Below are positions 38,329 through 50,800 of a DNA stretch of 64,000 bases, piece by piece. Position 1 is the first letter of the stretch. Each line of letters starts with the position of its first letter. The notes beneath the pieces were generated by a model that saw only the letters and a program-made list of their open reading frames with translations, searched no databases and was not told the DNA's origin. The stretch spans positions 14,478,236-14,542,235 of the forward strand of contig NC_066855.1 in NCBI RefSeq assembly GCF_001640805.2, given 5' to 3'. The position numbers and the translations under genes are program-made. This DNA is from Lates calcarifer. Taxonomy: Eukaryota; Chordata; Actinopteri; Centropomidae.

Positions 38329-38608
38329 ATCTGTTCTTCTACCAGCAAATATAAAAATGTTTTTTGTTTTTATTCCTGTTGCATCAACAAAAAGCATGCA
38401 GTATTTTATGTATTTTTTTAAACTTATTTTTTTTAATCTATTTTTACAGTTGCTAACATGCATTTCTCAATACTGAGTTCACTTCTTCAAAACTCATCAC
38501 ACAGTATGCACATGCAAGTTCCTCTGCTGCCTCAAAACAACATTCTGTAACTATTTCTTCCACACATAGGCTGTAAATTCAACTGTATTTTACTGACAAA
38601 CAGTAACA

Positions 38609-38725
38609 TTAACATATAGAAATAACAGAAAAATGAGAATTGATTATCAATAAATATTTACAGCTATACAGTATGCTACTGCCATCTACTGGCATTCGGA
38701 CGTTACTACAAACTACAGATGGCTG
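38609..38725. repeat. dispersed repeat, arm copy
   Basis: The run from gtaacattaacatatagaaat to ttactacaaactacagatggct recurs, diverged, at 41391-41515. It is mirrored in the left arm near 32920-33040. Confidence 0.6.
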
Positions 38726-38859
38726 CCATTATGTTAGTGTAAAATGAACGGTATCTCGGTGTTGCTGAAATTTACAGTTGCTACTGTTTTTGTAAAAACA
38801 GCAAAAATCTGTTATGTTGGTGTTTGTGTGTGGAGGGAGGGAGGGAGAGAGGGGAGACC

Positions 38860-39235
38860 CCCCCCCCTTCAACGGACCGACTGTCAGACAGTCAGTCCGC
38901 GGGTCCACTTCCTCACCACAGGGACTCTAGGCACCTGCGCCTCTAGGTCTGGTGCTCAGATCGCATCTGAAGATCAGATGCGCAGAGGCCGAGTCGAGAC
39001 CACGGGAAATACATTACACGGATGTATACGTCATGGTCTGATGCATGGATGGATGCATCCGACTCAGGTCCAGGGCTGCCGTGGCCTGCAGCCGGGACCC
39101 TGGCGTCTGACCACCAGTCACCCCGAGTCTCCTCCGGTGAAGGAGAGTGTACGAAGTAAACGCAGTGAAGAGGCTCTAGATACCATCTCGGTTTGTGAGA
39201 ACTGGTGACATCACGCGTGACGTCAGCACTTCTCA
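38860..39235. other. CpG-rich segment with CRE-like sites, right arm copy
   Basis: Mirror of 32390-32765, containing the same tandem CRE-like sequence (tgacatcacgcgtgacgtca). A plus-strand frame of 154 codons (38744-39208) overlaps it but has no recognisable domain. Confidence 0.35.
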
Positions 39236-39776
39236 GCTCTGTAATTGGTTCATCACCCGTTTCCCTGGTGATATCGCAGTAAAATGACATCACCAATCAA
39301 ACAATCTGATAATCCAGATGGGAGAGATTTGGGGGGGGGGCACAGGCCCAGTAGAGCTCAGGCTTTATGCCAAGCAACGCCCCTGCTGTAGGGGTCCTGT
39401 GCTTCCAGTACCTGTAACTGCTCACTCTCTGAGCCCAACAGAATTTAATGCCCCAGCGTCCTGTAATTACCACTTGTGGCTGCAGAGGGCGCTGTTTACC
39501 TCAGCAAAACTTACAAAATCTTCTTTTAAAAATGGGAGTTAACTGAAGTTAACTGTTTGCTAAATTAGTTCTAAGTTGTTTTGAGAGTAAAACTACCTGA
39601 ATATAAGTCAAAGCTTATATTCAGTTAAATCAACTGTTCACACAGATAGGTCTGCTCTGTGTTTACATTTCTCAGTTTAAAGAGTCAGGTCTTCATCTGA
39701 AACTGCTGAAGACATTTTATACCAGAGTCAGAGCAAAGACAGAGACAGAGTTTGTGTATGTTTTTAAAATCTCATC

Positions 39777-40554
39777 TTTAAGTAAAGTAGTTATTGTATT
39801 AACTAAGTGTTTTTAGTTCTTCTACAGTGGAAATATTCCATATCATGTTTACTGATGCAATACTGCCTTTATTTCTTTATTGCCTTACCCATTTCTACAG
39901 TGATATCACAGTAAAATGATGTCATCAGCAAATAATCTGATAATAAAGATTTTTATCCAGTCCCACCTCAGTGAAATGTGTCACAAATGTTTATATTATA
40001 GTTCATGTTTGAATGTTGTTTCTTATAGGATGTGTTTTTTCCCCTCCTTTCCAGAGAGAGTTCTCTCTTTCTTGACCTCCTGTTTTGTTGTTTTATATCA
40101 GTGAGCTTTACAATTGAGTAAATTACAAAGTTTAAAATCTTCTGGGTGTAATAAAATATTTTGTTATGTGAATCCAGCATAATTTTCTCTTACAGGACTG
40201 TGCAACTCCTCATATCATTCACATTGTAGGAAGCCAATTAGCAAGGCAAGGTTTTTTACAATAAGGTCAGTAACAAACATATGGAAAAACTACAGAAACA
40301 ATTAAAATTTGTTAGCTATATATAATACAGTGCAATACCCAAGGTCAGTTTACATAATTGTTTTTTATGTGCATCAACTTAATACTGTACAAAAACATAT
40401 TTAACCAATTCGAAAAAAAAAAACAAAACAAACTAAACTAAAACTAAATTATCATAAAAGGCTAAATTCCATAACATATATTTTGCTCTCGCTTTCATGC
40501 TGTCAAAAGGCTAAGTAAACACCTTAAGTTAATAAAAATGTGCAGTTTTCTCAA
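39777..40554. other. intergenic, nothing recognised
   Basis: AT-rich sequence between the end of the palindrome and the zinc-finger gene promoter. No conserved frame or repeat family was seen. Confidence 0.5.
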
Positions 40555-40739
40555 ACCAGGCGGTGGCGATGTGTCACGGTCAGATTTACACGGAGAGAGG
40601 AAGAAGAGGAGTTTCCGGCGGAAGTAGAATGACTCCTCTTCTCTCTCAGAGCTGTTAGTTTGTTGTGCATGCTGAAGTGAGTCTGTGGCTGCTGCAGCTG
40701 AAGATCAGAGGCTGAAGAAAAGACTCTTGTCGGTGAATC
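40555..40739 (+). promoter_or_regulatory. promoter and 5' UTR of the zinc-finger gene
   Basis: GC-rich, TATA-less block containing TTTCCGGCGGAAGT (40612-40625), a back-to-back pair of ETS sites typical of housekeeping promoters. It sits about 115 bases before the start codon. Confidence 0.5.
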
Positions 40740-43700
40740 ATGTGTAAAATGCAGGTGGTGAGGACGCTGGTCGCAGAGAGACTGGCTGCAGCTGCGGAGG
40801 AGATATTTACTGTTGTGGAGAGGAAGATGCTGCACACGTCAGGTTTGGAAACACAAGATGAAGGCAGTCATTTTAGGCAGTCAACTTCTTACCCCTGAAG
40901 CCTATCAACCTTTTATTTAACAGGGCATATGCAAAAAAAATGGGTGAGCGATGGGTGAGGTTATATCAGTTTGCGTGTGCAATGTTTCCTTCCTCCTTCC
41001 AGAAATGTTACCTGAGCAGTTGAGGACAGTTGTACAGAAGCGACTGTCAGCTGTTGCTGATGAGATCTGTAGGATCCTGGAGATAATGTTAGGTGAACAT
41101 GAAGCAGAGGACATCGAGCAGCAATGCCAGCTGCTGGACATCACGACAGGTACACTGTACATGCCATCATGCTTATATTGCAGGAATGATACTTTCTTTT
41201 GTAGTTGCAGTTGTTTTTGTCTCTTGCTTCTGGCTTTTAGTTTGTAATGGAAAAAAAGTCATTAGAAGCAGCTCAACAAATGAAAGATAAAGAAAGTCAT
41301 GGGTAAGGCTTTATTTTACAGTTAGTTCTGCTGTGTTTATTATTGGCTTCCATGCACAGGTTGTATTTTTAATATTCAAATGTATTGTATTGACAAACGG
41401 TAACATTAGCATATGGGAATAACAGAAAAAACAATAATAATCAACTTTTACAGCCACACCATGTGCTACTGCCATCCACTGCCATTTGTGCGTTACTACA
41501 AACTACAGATGGCTGAGACGTTAATAAGAAGTAGAACATTTAGGACACATAAACGGACAGAAAAGGTGACAGAATGCCTGAAACTTAAAAGTGTGGCTAA
41601 GTGACTGACATAGTGTATGAGTGAGTGTGTTTGCATTAATGGTTGGGTTCACTGACTTCTATAAACTTCTTTTCAAAGTCCATTCATTTCAAAGTTGACT
41701 GATGTAATCTTATTCTGGGCAGCTCCGTCCAGCCTTGATGCCTCTCTCAGCTTTTATTCTGATGAACTGCCTGAAAAACGAGCGAGCATTCAGTTAATAG
41801 TAGTACAAATCTTTTATATAGCACATATTTTCTTGCACGGCACATTAATGTACTGCCAGTAAATGATGTTACATTTTTAACATGCAGGCTAAGGGCTAAG
41901 ACTTTCTGTGAATTCTCATGTGTTTCACATAGGCCAGGAGCTGGAGAGATTTTTCTTTCAAACACCAAGAGTATATGCTTAAAGGCAAAAACAAATAGGA
42001 TTCAAGTATCTGACCAAAGGCAGATCCTGTAATCCTGATCCCTATGCGATTTTAAAGATTGCAGATAAATTTACTGAAAATCTCTATACTAATGTAACTC
42101 CTGCTTTAATGATATCTGTAGATAGCCCATGGTATTCGTAGCCGCACTGTACCAATTTAATTTTGTGCTTTACGGTTTAGGATCAAGCGGGATTTGAACC
42201 CAGCGTACCCACGACTGGGACCACTTTGCAGCCTAAACCCATGACGTTGCCGATATCCCTAAAGCATCAACGGTTCTAGCGGAGTGTTTTACACTTCTCT
42301 TTTTGAGTGAACAACTTCCGCTGAATTGACCAATCAGAAACGGTTGCCAGGCGGAGCCGACCAATCAGCGTTTGTCTGCCGATGTTGGCTGGCGTGTGTC
42401 GTCACTGGTTGTGACCTGAGCAGGGAGAGCCGATGGCGAGCAGCAGATAGTCTGAAAAATGAGTGAAAATAATGAGTAAAACCAACGTTTGAGTCGTCGC
42501 CTCGTCGCCCTGGCTTGTTAGTACTGTGGAAAATTTAATTGCCGAGGACGTCTGGATGCTGAAATAAGCGTTGGAGCTGTTTTTGTTGAACACGAGTGAG
42601 ACTGGACGCTGAGCACACCTGCGCAAAGGTAAGGCTAACGAGCTAACTAATTAGCAGCGAGCATTAGCATTAGCCATAGTCTTCCTCATTAATGATATCT
42701 TTTGGCGGCCTGATTTCCATTTTCAGTGTTTTTGTTGTGTGGGTAAGATTGTGTTTGTGTTTCTGTGACTTAACCTCCAAGCCACTAGTTGTTGTTCCCT
42801 AACATGGACGGATGGTAGCAACGTGTGTATCTCTTGGTAGTCTGTTGCAACCATTGAGGTTAATGTATTTGTAATTTTTGTGCGCCATTCTGGTCATTTT
42901 GTCACATTTTGTGGCTGTTAACCATCTCGTTGTGATTGTTTTGCGTCTCAGTTCAGTGTTTCCCCTACTGACTGTTTTTTGGGGGACTTGGTCAATGATA
43001 GCAAATAAACTTTCAGGTGAGCTGCTAGTGCTTTGGCCAGGATTAGCTTCACTGTGGTAGACAATAATTTTTTTTGTCTCTTTGTGATCGTTTTTGTTGC
43101 TTTTGTTGTTTTGTGCCATTCCTGGTCGTTTTGCATCTCGGTCAAGCTTTTGCAGATGAAGACCCTTTAGGCCACTGTGTGGTGGTAACCTGTCCATGGC
43201 CATCCATTCAGTAATTTGTCTGTGGTAACTTGATACTTAATTGAGCACAGTTTTGTGTTAATTACTGGCATGAAAACTAGATTCTAACTCCAAGGCTCCA
43301 GATTAATTTTTCCTCTAGTAGGACTGGCGTTCCTTACTGAAAATTTTAGGAGCACCACTTAAATTGACATTCAATGCAACAAATTCAGATCTTTTCCATA
43401 TTAACTATATTACCAATAAATGGACAATAACATTATATTGTTTAACTTTAAAGGAAAAGGTATTATTAAAATCTGCATGAATGATTTAAGTTGCTCTTTA
43501 ATATAGGAGAAAATAAAGTAATCCTTCACAATTTTGAGAGTGATCCCACTATACGCAAAAAAAAAAAAAAAAAAAATCACAAAATATCACTGGTTAAACC
43601 AGACTTATAGCGAAGTAATTTGAACAGTGATTTGCTCATCTGCCTGAAGTCAGGGCGAAGCCTCTAACCAGCTCTAGGGATGAGTATCATTAGGATTTTA

Positions 43701-46700
43701 TCTTTATCCATCTAGACCCTTAAATGTTGAGGGGCTGGTTTGTCTTATCAAGTAAAGTTTACAGGAATTTTCCAGATTTTAACATTAACCAGTTAGACCA
43801 CATACAGATAGCTTTTGTTTTGGCTTCTTAACAACAATTCTCCATTTTCTTAACCAGCCCGCTGTTGTTCTGTTAAACATGTTGGGAGACAACTGTTGAA
43901 CAACTCTGATTGTCAAGGTTAAGTCAGGGTTTTAGTGTTTTGTTTTCAGTGTTGTGTTCTCCTACACTGTCTCTTGTTTTTTAGTTTTGGTGGTGACAAG
44001 TTTTTATTACTATTTTTTAAATTATTTTTCAATTGTTTTACTTGTTTTTCTTCCAGGTCTAGTTGTTCAGCTGCTGCAGCAGCCTGGATGGAATTACCAG
44101 CTCACCTTACAGAACAAAGAGGTATGTCCTAAAGATTTACCCAGTCTAAAAAAATGTGCAGTGTGCAGTAAAAGTGAAAATATTGGCGTCAAAATTTTGA
44201 ACACTTAACTTTGTTGAAATGCCTTTAAGCATAGGTTTATTAAACAGCTTTTCAGATTTGCAACATGTTTTTTTATTATCTTAGACAATAGACATCTTTG
44301 TTTTAAAATTCTAACAAAAAGTGCAGGGAGCTCAGGGAGCCCTAAAGTTTTCTACAGTAGATAAAGTTTTCCAAAATTTCAATATAACTGAAATGTTTAT
44401 TTCAGTTATTTGTTTATTTATTTTTTATCTTTCACTTATCTTTGTTTTAAGTTCAAACAAAAACAAAAAGTGCAGGGAGTTCCCAGCAGCATCTCTTAGC
44501 TCGGAGCTTCTCCACCCGGCAAAACTTTTTCTCCTCTCCGCCGTGTGTGAGAGCACTGTGCATGCACAGCTTTCATCGTTGATTGGCCCTGTATATAAAT
44601 CAGATGGTGCTGTGGGTGGGACAATGTTGGCGACAGAGTAGTGACTACAGACAGAGAGGCGCAGCAACATCAGAGCCAAAATAACCCAGTTTTAAATTGA
44701 TCTCTAATCGGCCGTCGGATTTAAAAAAAAAAAAAAAAAAAAAAGTGCCAATAATGGGTCTATCCCTAATCATAATATCTGATTATGTCTATAAAATGTC
44801 AAAAACCAGTACCAGACACGTAAGTGAAAGTGTTCATTATGCAGGTAAGAGCAGTATACATGTTTTCTTCTGTGAAAATTTGACAATTAACATAAATAGA
44901 AATATCATAATCAATAATAATATATTCCCAAATATTTTTTGTTGTTTGTTCTGAAGGACTTCTGCATTAATTTGTCATAGAAAGTGTTCTGATCTTCATC
45001 TAAGTCAAGGGTATTGACAAATATAATGTGCCTAAAATAATAACAAAAAAAATTCTGATCTTTTATGTCTTTATTGAACACACTTATTCAACATTCAAAA
45101 TGGTAGTGGAAAAAGTAAGTGAACCCTTGGAATTAATAACTGCTTGACACCCCCCCCGGCAGCAATAACCTCAACCAGGCGCAACCTGCACATCATTCAG
45201 GAGGAATTTTTCCTAGCAGAACTGCTTTAGCTCTGTCATGTTCTTTGGATGTCTTGTGTATGGCTCTCTTCAAGTCATTCCATAGCATCTCTGTTGGGTT
45301 GAGGTCTGGGCTCTGACTTGGCCACTCCAAAGGATGGATTTTGTTTTTCTGAAGCCATTCTGTTGTGGACTTGCTCTGGTGTTTTGGGTCATTGTCCTGT
45401 TGCATCACCCAACTTCTACAGAGTTTCAGCTGACATATAGACATTCTCACATTATCCTGAAGAATTTTTTGATACACTTGGGAATTCATCTTCCCCTCAA
45501 TGATTGCAAGCTGGCCCAAATCGTGATGTTTCCATGATGATATGCAGTGCCCTTTTTATGTCAGATGTAGTGCAGCATGTTCTTTCCAAATAGTTCAATC
45601 TTAGTTTCATCAGTCCATAAAACATTTTGCCAATACCGCTGTGGAGTGTAAATGTTCTCTTTCACGTATAGCAATGTTTTTTTTTTTGTAAGCAGTGGCT
45701 TCCTTCTTGGTGTCCTACTATAGACACCCTGCTTGTTCAATGTTTTATGTACTGTAGACTCATGAACATAGATGTTAGCCAGTTCCAATGATGCCTTCAA
45801 GTCATTGGCTGTTACTCAGGGTTGTTTCTTTACCTCATTGATGAGTCTTCGTTGTGCTCTTGGGGTCATTTTGACTGGGCGCCCACTTCTTGGTAGAGTA
45901 GCCACAGTCCCAAAGTGTCTCCATTTATAGATTGTTTGCCTAACTGTAGACTGGTGAATTTCTAAAGTTTTTGAAATCCCTTTGTAACCCTTTCCAGCTT
46001 TATGTAAATCAACAATTCTTGATCATAGATCCACTGGAAGCTCTTTTTGGTGAAGCATGGTTCACATAAGCAACTCAAAATGAAACTCAAAACTCAAAAT
46101 GTTTGAGTGGTTTTTATCAGTCAAAGTAGCTCTAGTCCACACCTCCAGTCTCATTTTCTTAACAAGACTCCAGGTATGCTAACACCTGACTCCAGTTAGG
46201 TTTTTTTTTTTTTTTTTTTTTTTTGTTGAGGTCATTAACTAAAGTGTTCACATACTTTCCACTAGCAAAATGAGGTTTTTATGGTTGTTCTCAATAAAGA
46301 CATGAAAGATCAGAATTTTTTTTGTTATTATTTTAGGCACATTATATTTGTCAATACCATTGACTTAGATGATCACATCACATTTTATGACAAATTAATG
46401 CAGAAAACCATGAAATTCTTTTTCTTGCCACTGTATATATATTAGGGTTAAATTGTTGGTGAGGAATAGGTATATATCTTTTTTTCTCTCCACGTTGCTG
46501 CAGAGAGGCCTCTCTTTCTCTCTCACGCCATCTTTCTTAGTAGTATAGTAAAATAAAATGTGTAAATGACTTGTTCAGCTCCAGGAGCTGCATAATTTCT
46601 CTTCATTTTGGCTTTTTTTCAACCAAATTTAGTGCAAATTTCAACTGACTTTGGAAGAGAAAAAAGCAAATGATTACACATTTCCATCCACAGCTGGAGC

Positions 46701-47814
46701 TGGTGGAGTCAGTTCTTCAGTCAGAGCACTGCTTCTTTTATCTTTGTGTATAAATCAGATTTATTTATTCAACTAGTTGTCTGGTCTGATTAGTCCAGTT
46801 TCAGTTGGTCCAGACTGGTTTCTTTGTGGATTTAGAATATTTTACATCTTATGACAGTTTGGACGTCAATACCCAGAAACCCTCTGTGCTTTTATTTTGA
46901 TGGTTTAAACAGTTGTAGCTTTTTTTTTTTAATTAATGTTTGTTGTTTCTGATTTTTCTCCACAGGACTGAAAACATAAAGTAAATGCCTAAGCTTGTAA
47001 AGAGGCGAAAAACATGAGGATTTACAGGTCAGTGAATGGTCAATTTATTTGTCAGTCTGCTTCTGTCATTATCTTAGCTGCAGTTTGACACTTTAAAACC
47101 TGGAAAAACAAATCGCTAAAGCTGCTGTAACTTATCTTGAAATTACTATTAATTAGTGTTTCCATTGTAATTTCCACAATGTAGCTGCAACTCAGCCTAA
47201 ACCTTAAAAATATGTTAATCCTGTGTAGGATTTTAATTTTGCCATATTGTTCATGCAAACTCTCAAATGCTAGAAAAACAATTGGTAAGTTTCCTCCATG
47301 ATGAATATTTAATTTAGCAGCTGTAAATGGAGAACATTTTGCTTAATAAAATGATAGCCATGACATTAGTTTGAAAGTAGAGAAACTCAAAAGTTCAGTA
47401 AGAAACTTTTAATGATTTTGGTCTGGACAACAAAGATAATGACAGATGTTTGACTAGGAGGTGCTTTGTTTTCCTCTGTAACCCAACATGTAAGTTGTGC
47501 TCATACTACATTACATGTTTAGTGAGAGAATAAAACACAAGGTCTCCACTTAATCAACATTTTGCAGCAAGTCTTTACGGGTGTTATAAAAATAAATAAA
47601 TAAATAAAAATAAATAAATAAATATAAATATATATATCTAAAATATATATATATAAAAAAATATATATATATTTTAGATATATATATATATAAAAAATAT
47701 ATATATATATTTTAGATATATATATATATAAAAAATATATATATATATTTTAGATATATATATATAAAAATATATATATATATATTTTAAATATATATAT
47801 ATATCTAAATATAT

Positions 47815-47845
<31 letters not shown>

Positions 47846-50800
47846 CTAAAATATATATATATATTTTATATATATATATCTAAAATATATATATATATTT
47901 ATCTAAAATATATATATATATTTTATATATATATATCTAAATATATATATATATTTATATATATATATATATCTAAAATATATATATATATTTTATATAT
48001 ATATATATATCTAAAATATATATATATATATTTTAGATAAATATATATATATATATTTTAGATATATATATATAAAATATATATATATATCTAAAATATA
48101 TATATATCTAATATATATATATATATATATTTTAGAAATATATATATATATATATATATCTAAAATATATATATATATATTTTAGATATATATATATATC
48201 TAAAATATATATATATATTTAGATATATATATATATTTTAGATATATATATCTAAAATATATATATATATATCTAATATATATATATATATAGATATATA
48301 TCTAATATATATATAAAACATATATATTTATTTTAGATATATATATATAAAACATATATATATTTTATATATATATATATTTTATATATATATTTATATA
48401 TATTTTATTTATTTATTTATTTATTTATGTATGTATGTACACACACAAAGTGTATCAGTCTAATTATCAGCTTCATAACTCTTGTTTTCTTTCATCCACT
48501 TCAGGTCCAGAACTTCACCTGCTGGCGTTGTCTCCTCCTGCAGAGACAAAACATGTTACATTACTACTTAATAGAACGAATTAGTAATTACTTAATAAGT
48601 ACAATTCCTACCACCATTATTTACCATTTTAATTATAAATCACTAATGAATTCTATGTACTTTTATTATTTACTATTAATACTAGTTAATACTTAATTGC
48701 TGATTAATTACTACCTTAATGTTAGTAAATTGGTAGTATTAGTTATGACTATAATTATTGTAACAATTAAATACTAGTATTAATTGCTATTACTTATTAC
48801 TACCCAGCTACTACTTAATTACTACTGTTAATTAGTATTATTAATCACAATTAAATGTCTATTTAGTTATTAGTTACTATTAATTACAATTTAAATATGA
48901 CTTATTCTTACTGATTCACTAATACTACTTAGCACTATTAATTACTTTTCTAAAATGATTATTAAAGGCAATACTTGTTTTACTGTAATTATTACTTCTA
49001 TGATATGGGTTCTATACAAGTTTCCTGATCGGTTTGTAAAAGAAATAAATATTTTTCCTACCTTCACCTTTAATGGATCCTGTTGTTCTTGTGAGTTCAC
49101 CTGAAAAACAGACATTTATTTAAAACCAGGCTTTGTCCAAAACACTGATTTAACTGAAAATAACTAATTCTAACAAGGTATAACTAATCATTAAATAAAA
49201 ATTAAAAGTTAATTCCATCTTTTCAAACAAAATATCAACTGACACTTTACAGGAACAGTCATTTTATCCAGATTTTTCTTCAAAGTGTGTTTCCTATGAA
49301 CTATGTAAATAAATTATTAATTAGTTTTGCTTGGTTTCTATTCAGACTGAGGATTGATTACTGAACTATTGTACAGTTTCATATCTGTGGTGGACACTTG
49401 TTTCTTAATTACCTGGAGGCCTCTGTGTTATGGATCTTCTGCTGGTCTCTGCACTCATGATGAAGTGGTGACGCCTGGAGGAAATCCAAGAGAAATATAC
49501 AAAGGAAAATTATCAATACACGCTTACCTATTCTTCATCAACAATTTAACTCTAAAACGTACATAAAGTCTAATAACCAATTTAGTATCTTTCAAGAAAA
49601 AGCATCATATCCACACTAAGCTGGGATCTATCTTAACTGTATATCAAATAACCACTGAAGCAATCATGTATAATATTATGAACTGCATAATAAACCCTTT
49701 CACTTCATAAAACTTGTAGAGGGGCATGGAGTTAAAATCTAGTTTTCAAGCCTGTGTTTGACACAAAACTGCTAAATCAAGTATCAAATCACCAGAAACA
49801 AATAACTAATCACTAAAATACACAACGGGATGAATGGATGGACATCGATTACTACAACAAACAGGCCCAAGGGCTCTTCATCTGCAATATACATTTTATC
49901 AAACAAAATGGCCACAAAGAAATGACCAGTAACAGACACTACTCTGCCTCAAAGCAGACACACAAAACGAAGCACAACAACCACAATGAGACAAATAGCT
50001 GACCATAAGAAGATGCAAAACCTCCACAAACTGACTTCAAATGACCAGGATGGAACACAAAATGTCTAGGTGCTCATATTAGATGTTGGACTACAAAAGT
50101 CACTCCAGCTCCCGGATATAACACCTCAAAGGTTCAGGGCAAGGGCACAACCTGGCACAATCAACCTGGTGCTGCATGGGGCTCTAGATACTGAACAGAG
50201 AGATACTGAGAGGCCTGCACTTAAACATGCAGCGTTACAGTGTCTATCAACTATATGACATCACCACCAGCAGCTTGCACACACAAGTGAATTAGAGGGC
50301 TAAAGCATTTATTTCTACTCTTTATGTCATTTTATACATCCTAGTCTCATTAGGCCTCTTCACTTTATAGCTATTGGTGATTTCATATCATCCAGATTTC
50401 AGTCAAAACCTGGTTAAACGTGTGGTTAAAATTAGTTTTACACTTTACCATCTATAATTTCATAATGAGGGATTAAATGTGCAGACAGCATTGATTGGGT
50501 CCGCGCATCCCCCGTCAGGTTGTTGGCGGGATGCCGGACGATGAAGCGGTGCACTTTCGCGACCATCAGACACTGCATGTACATCCAAATATCAAATGAC
50601 CCAGTGTCTACTTTCTTCACAGAGAAAACCGAAAAGATCAGATATGTGGAGACACCAGTGAAACCACACATGTAAGCTAGGCTAGTTGTGTGAAATGACA
50701 AACTTTGCTTTGTGAACAAGGAAGGCTGGTCTGTATAAGCACCTAACCTGCTGTAATCCTAAATATCCTTAATGCACAACAATGCTTCTGTCAAACACCA

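Larger units (their letters stand above)
36720..39776. repeat. right arm of the interferon inverted repeat
   Basis: Mirror of 31869-34893. It is about 30 bases longer, mainly because its tetranucleotide tract is expanded. It contains the plus-strand interferon gene. Confidence 0.92.

Noticed and set aside
38744..39208. 154-codon frame in the right interferon arm
   Set aside because: No domain, signal or conserved motif. Its counterpart in the other arm is broken by a variable G-run; it follows from GC-rich sequence and arm identity.
42176..42237. tRNA-like sequence on the minus strand (GGTTCAAATCCC box B, complementary TTTAGG/CCTAAA ends)
   Set aside because: Only 62 bases, with no convincing D or anticodon arm and a mismatched T stem. 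Probably a pol III-derived repeat remnant or chance.
49440..49474. [16 protein letters not shown] as a real small protein
   Set aside because: Only 35 codons across three predicted exons with no recognisable homologue; kept only as part of the transcript candidate.
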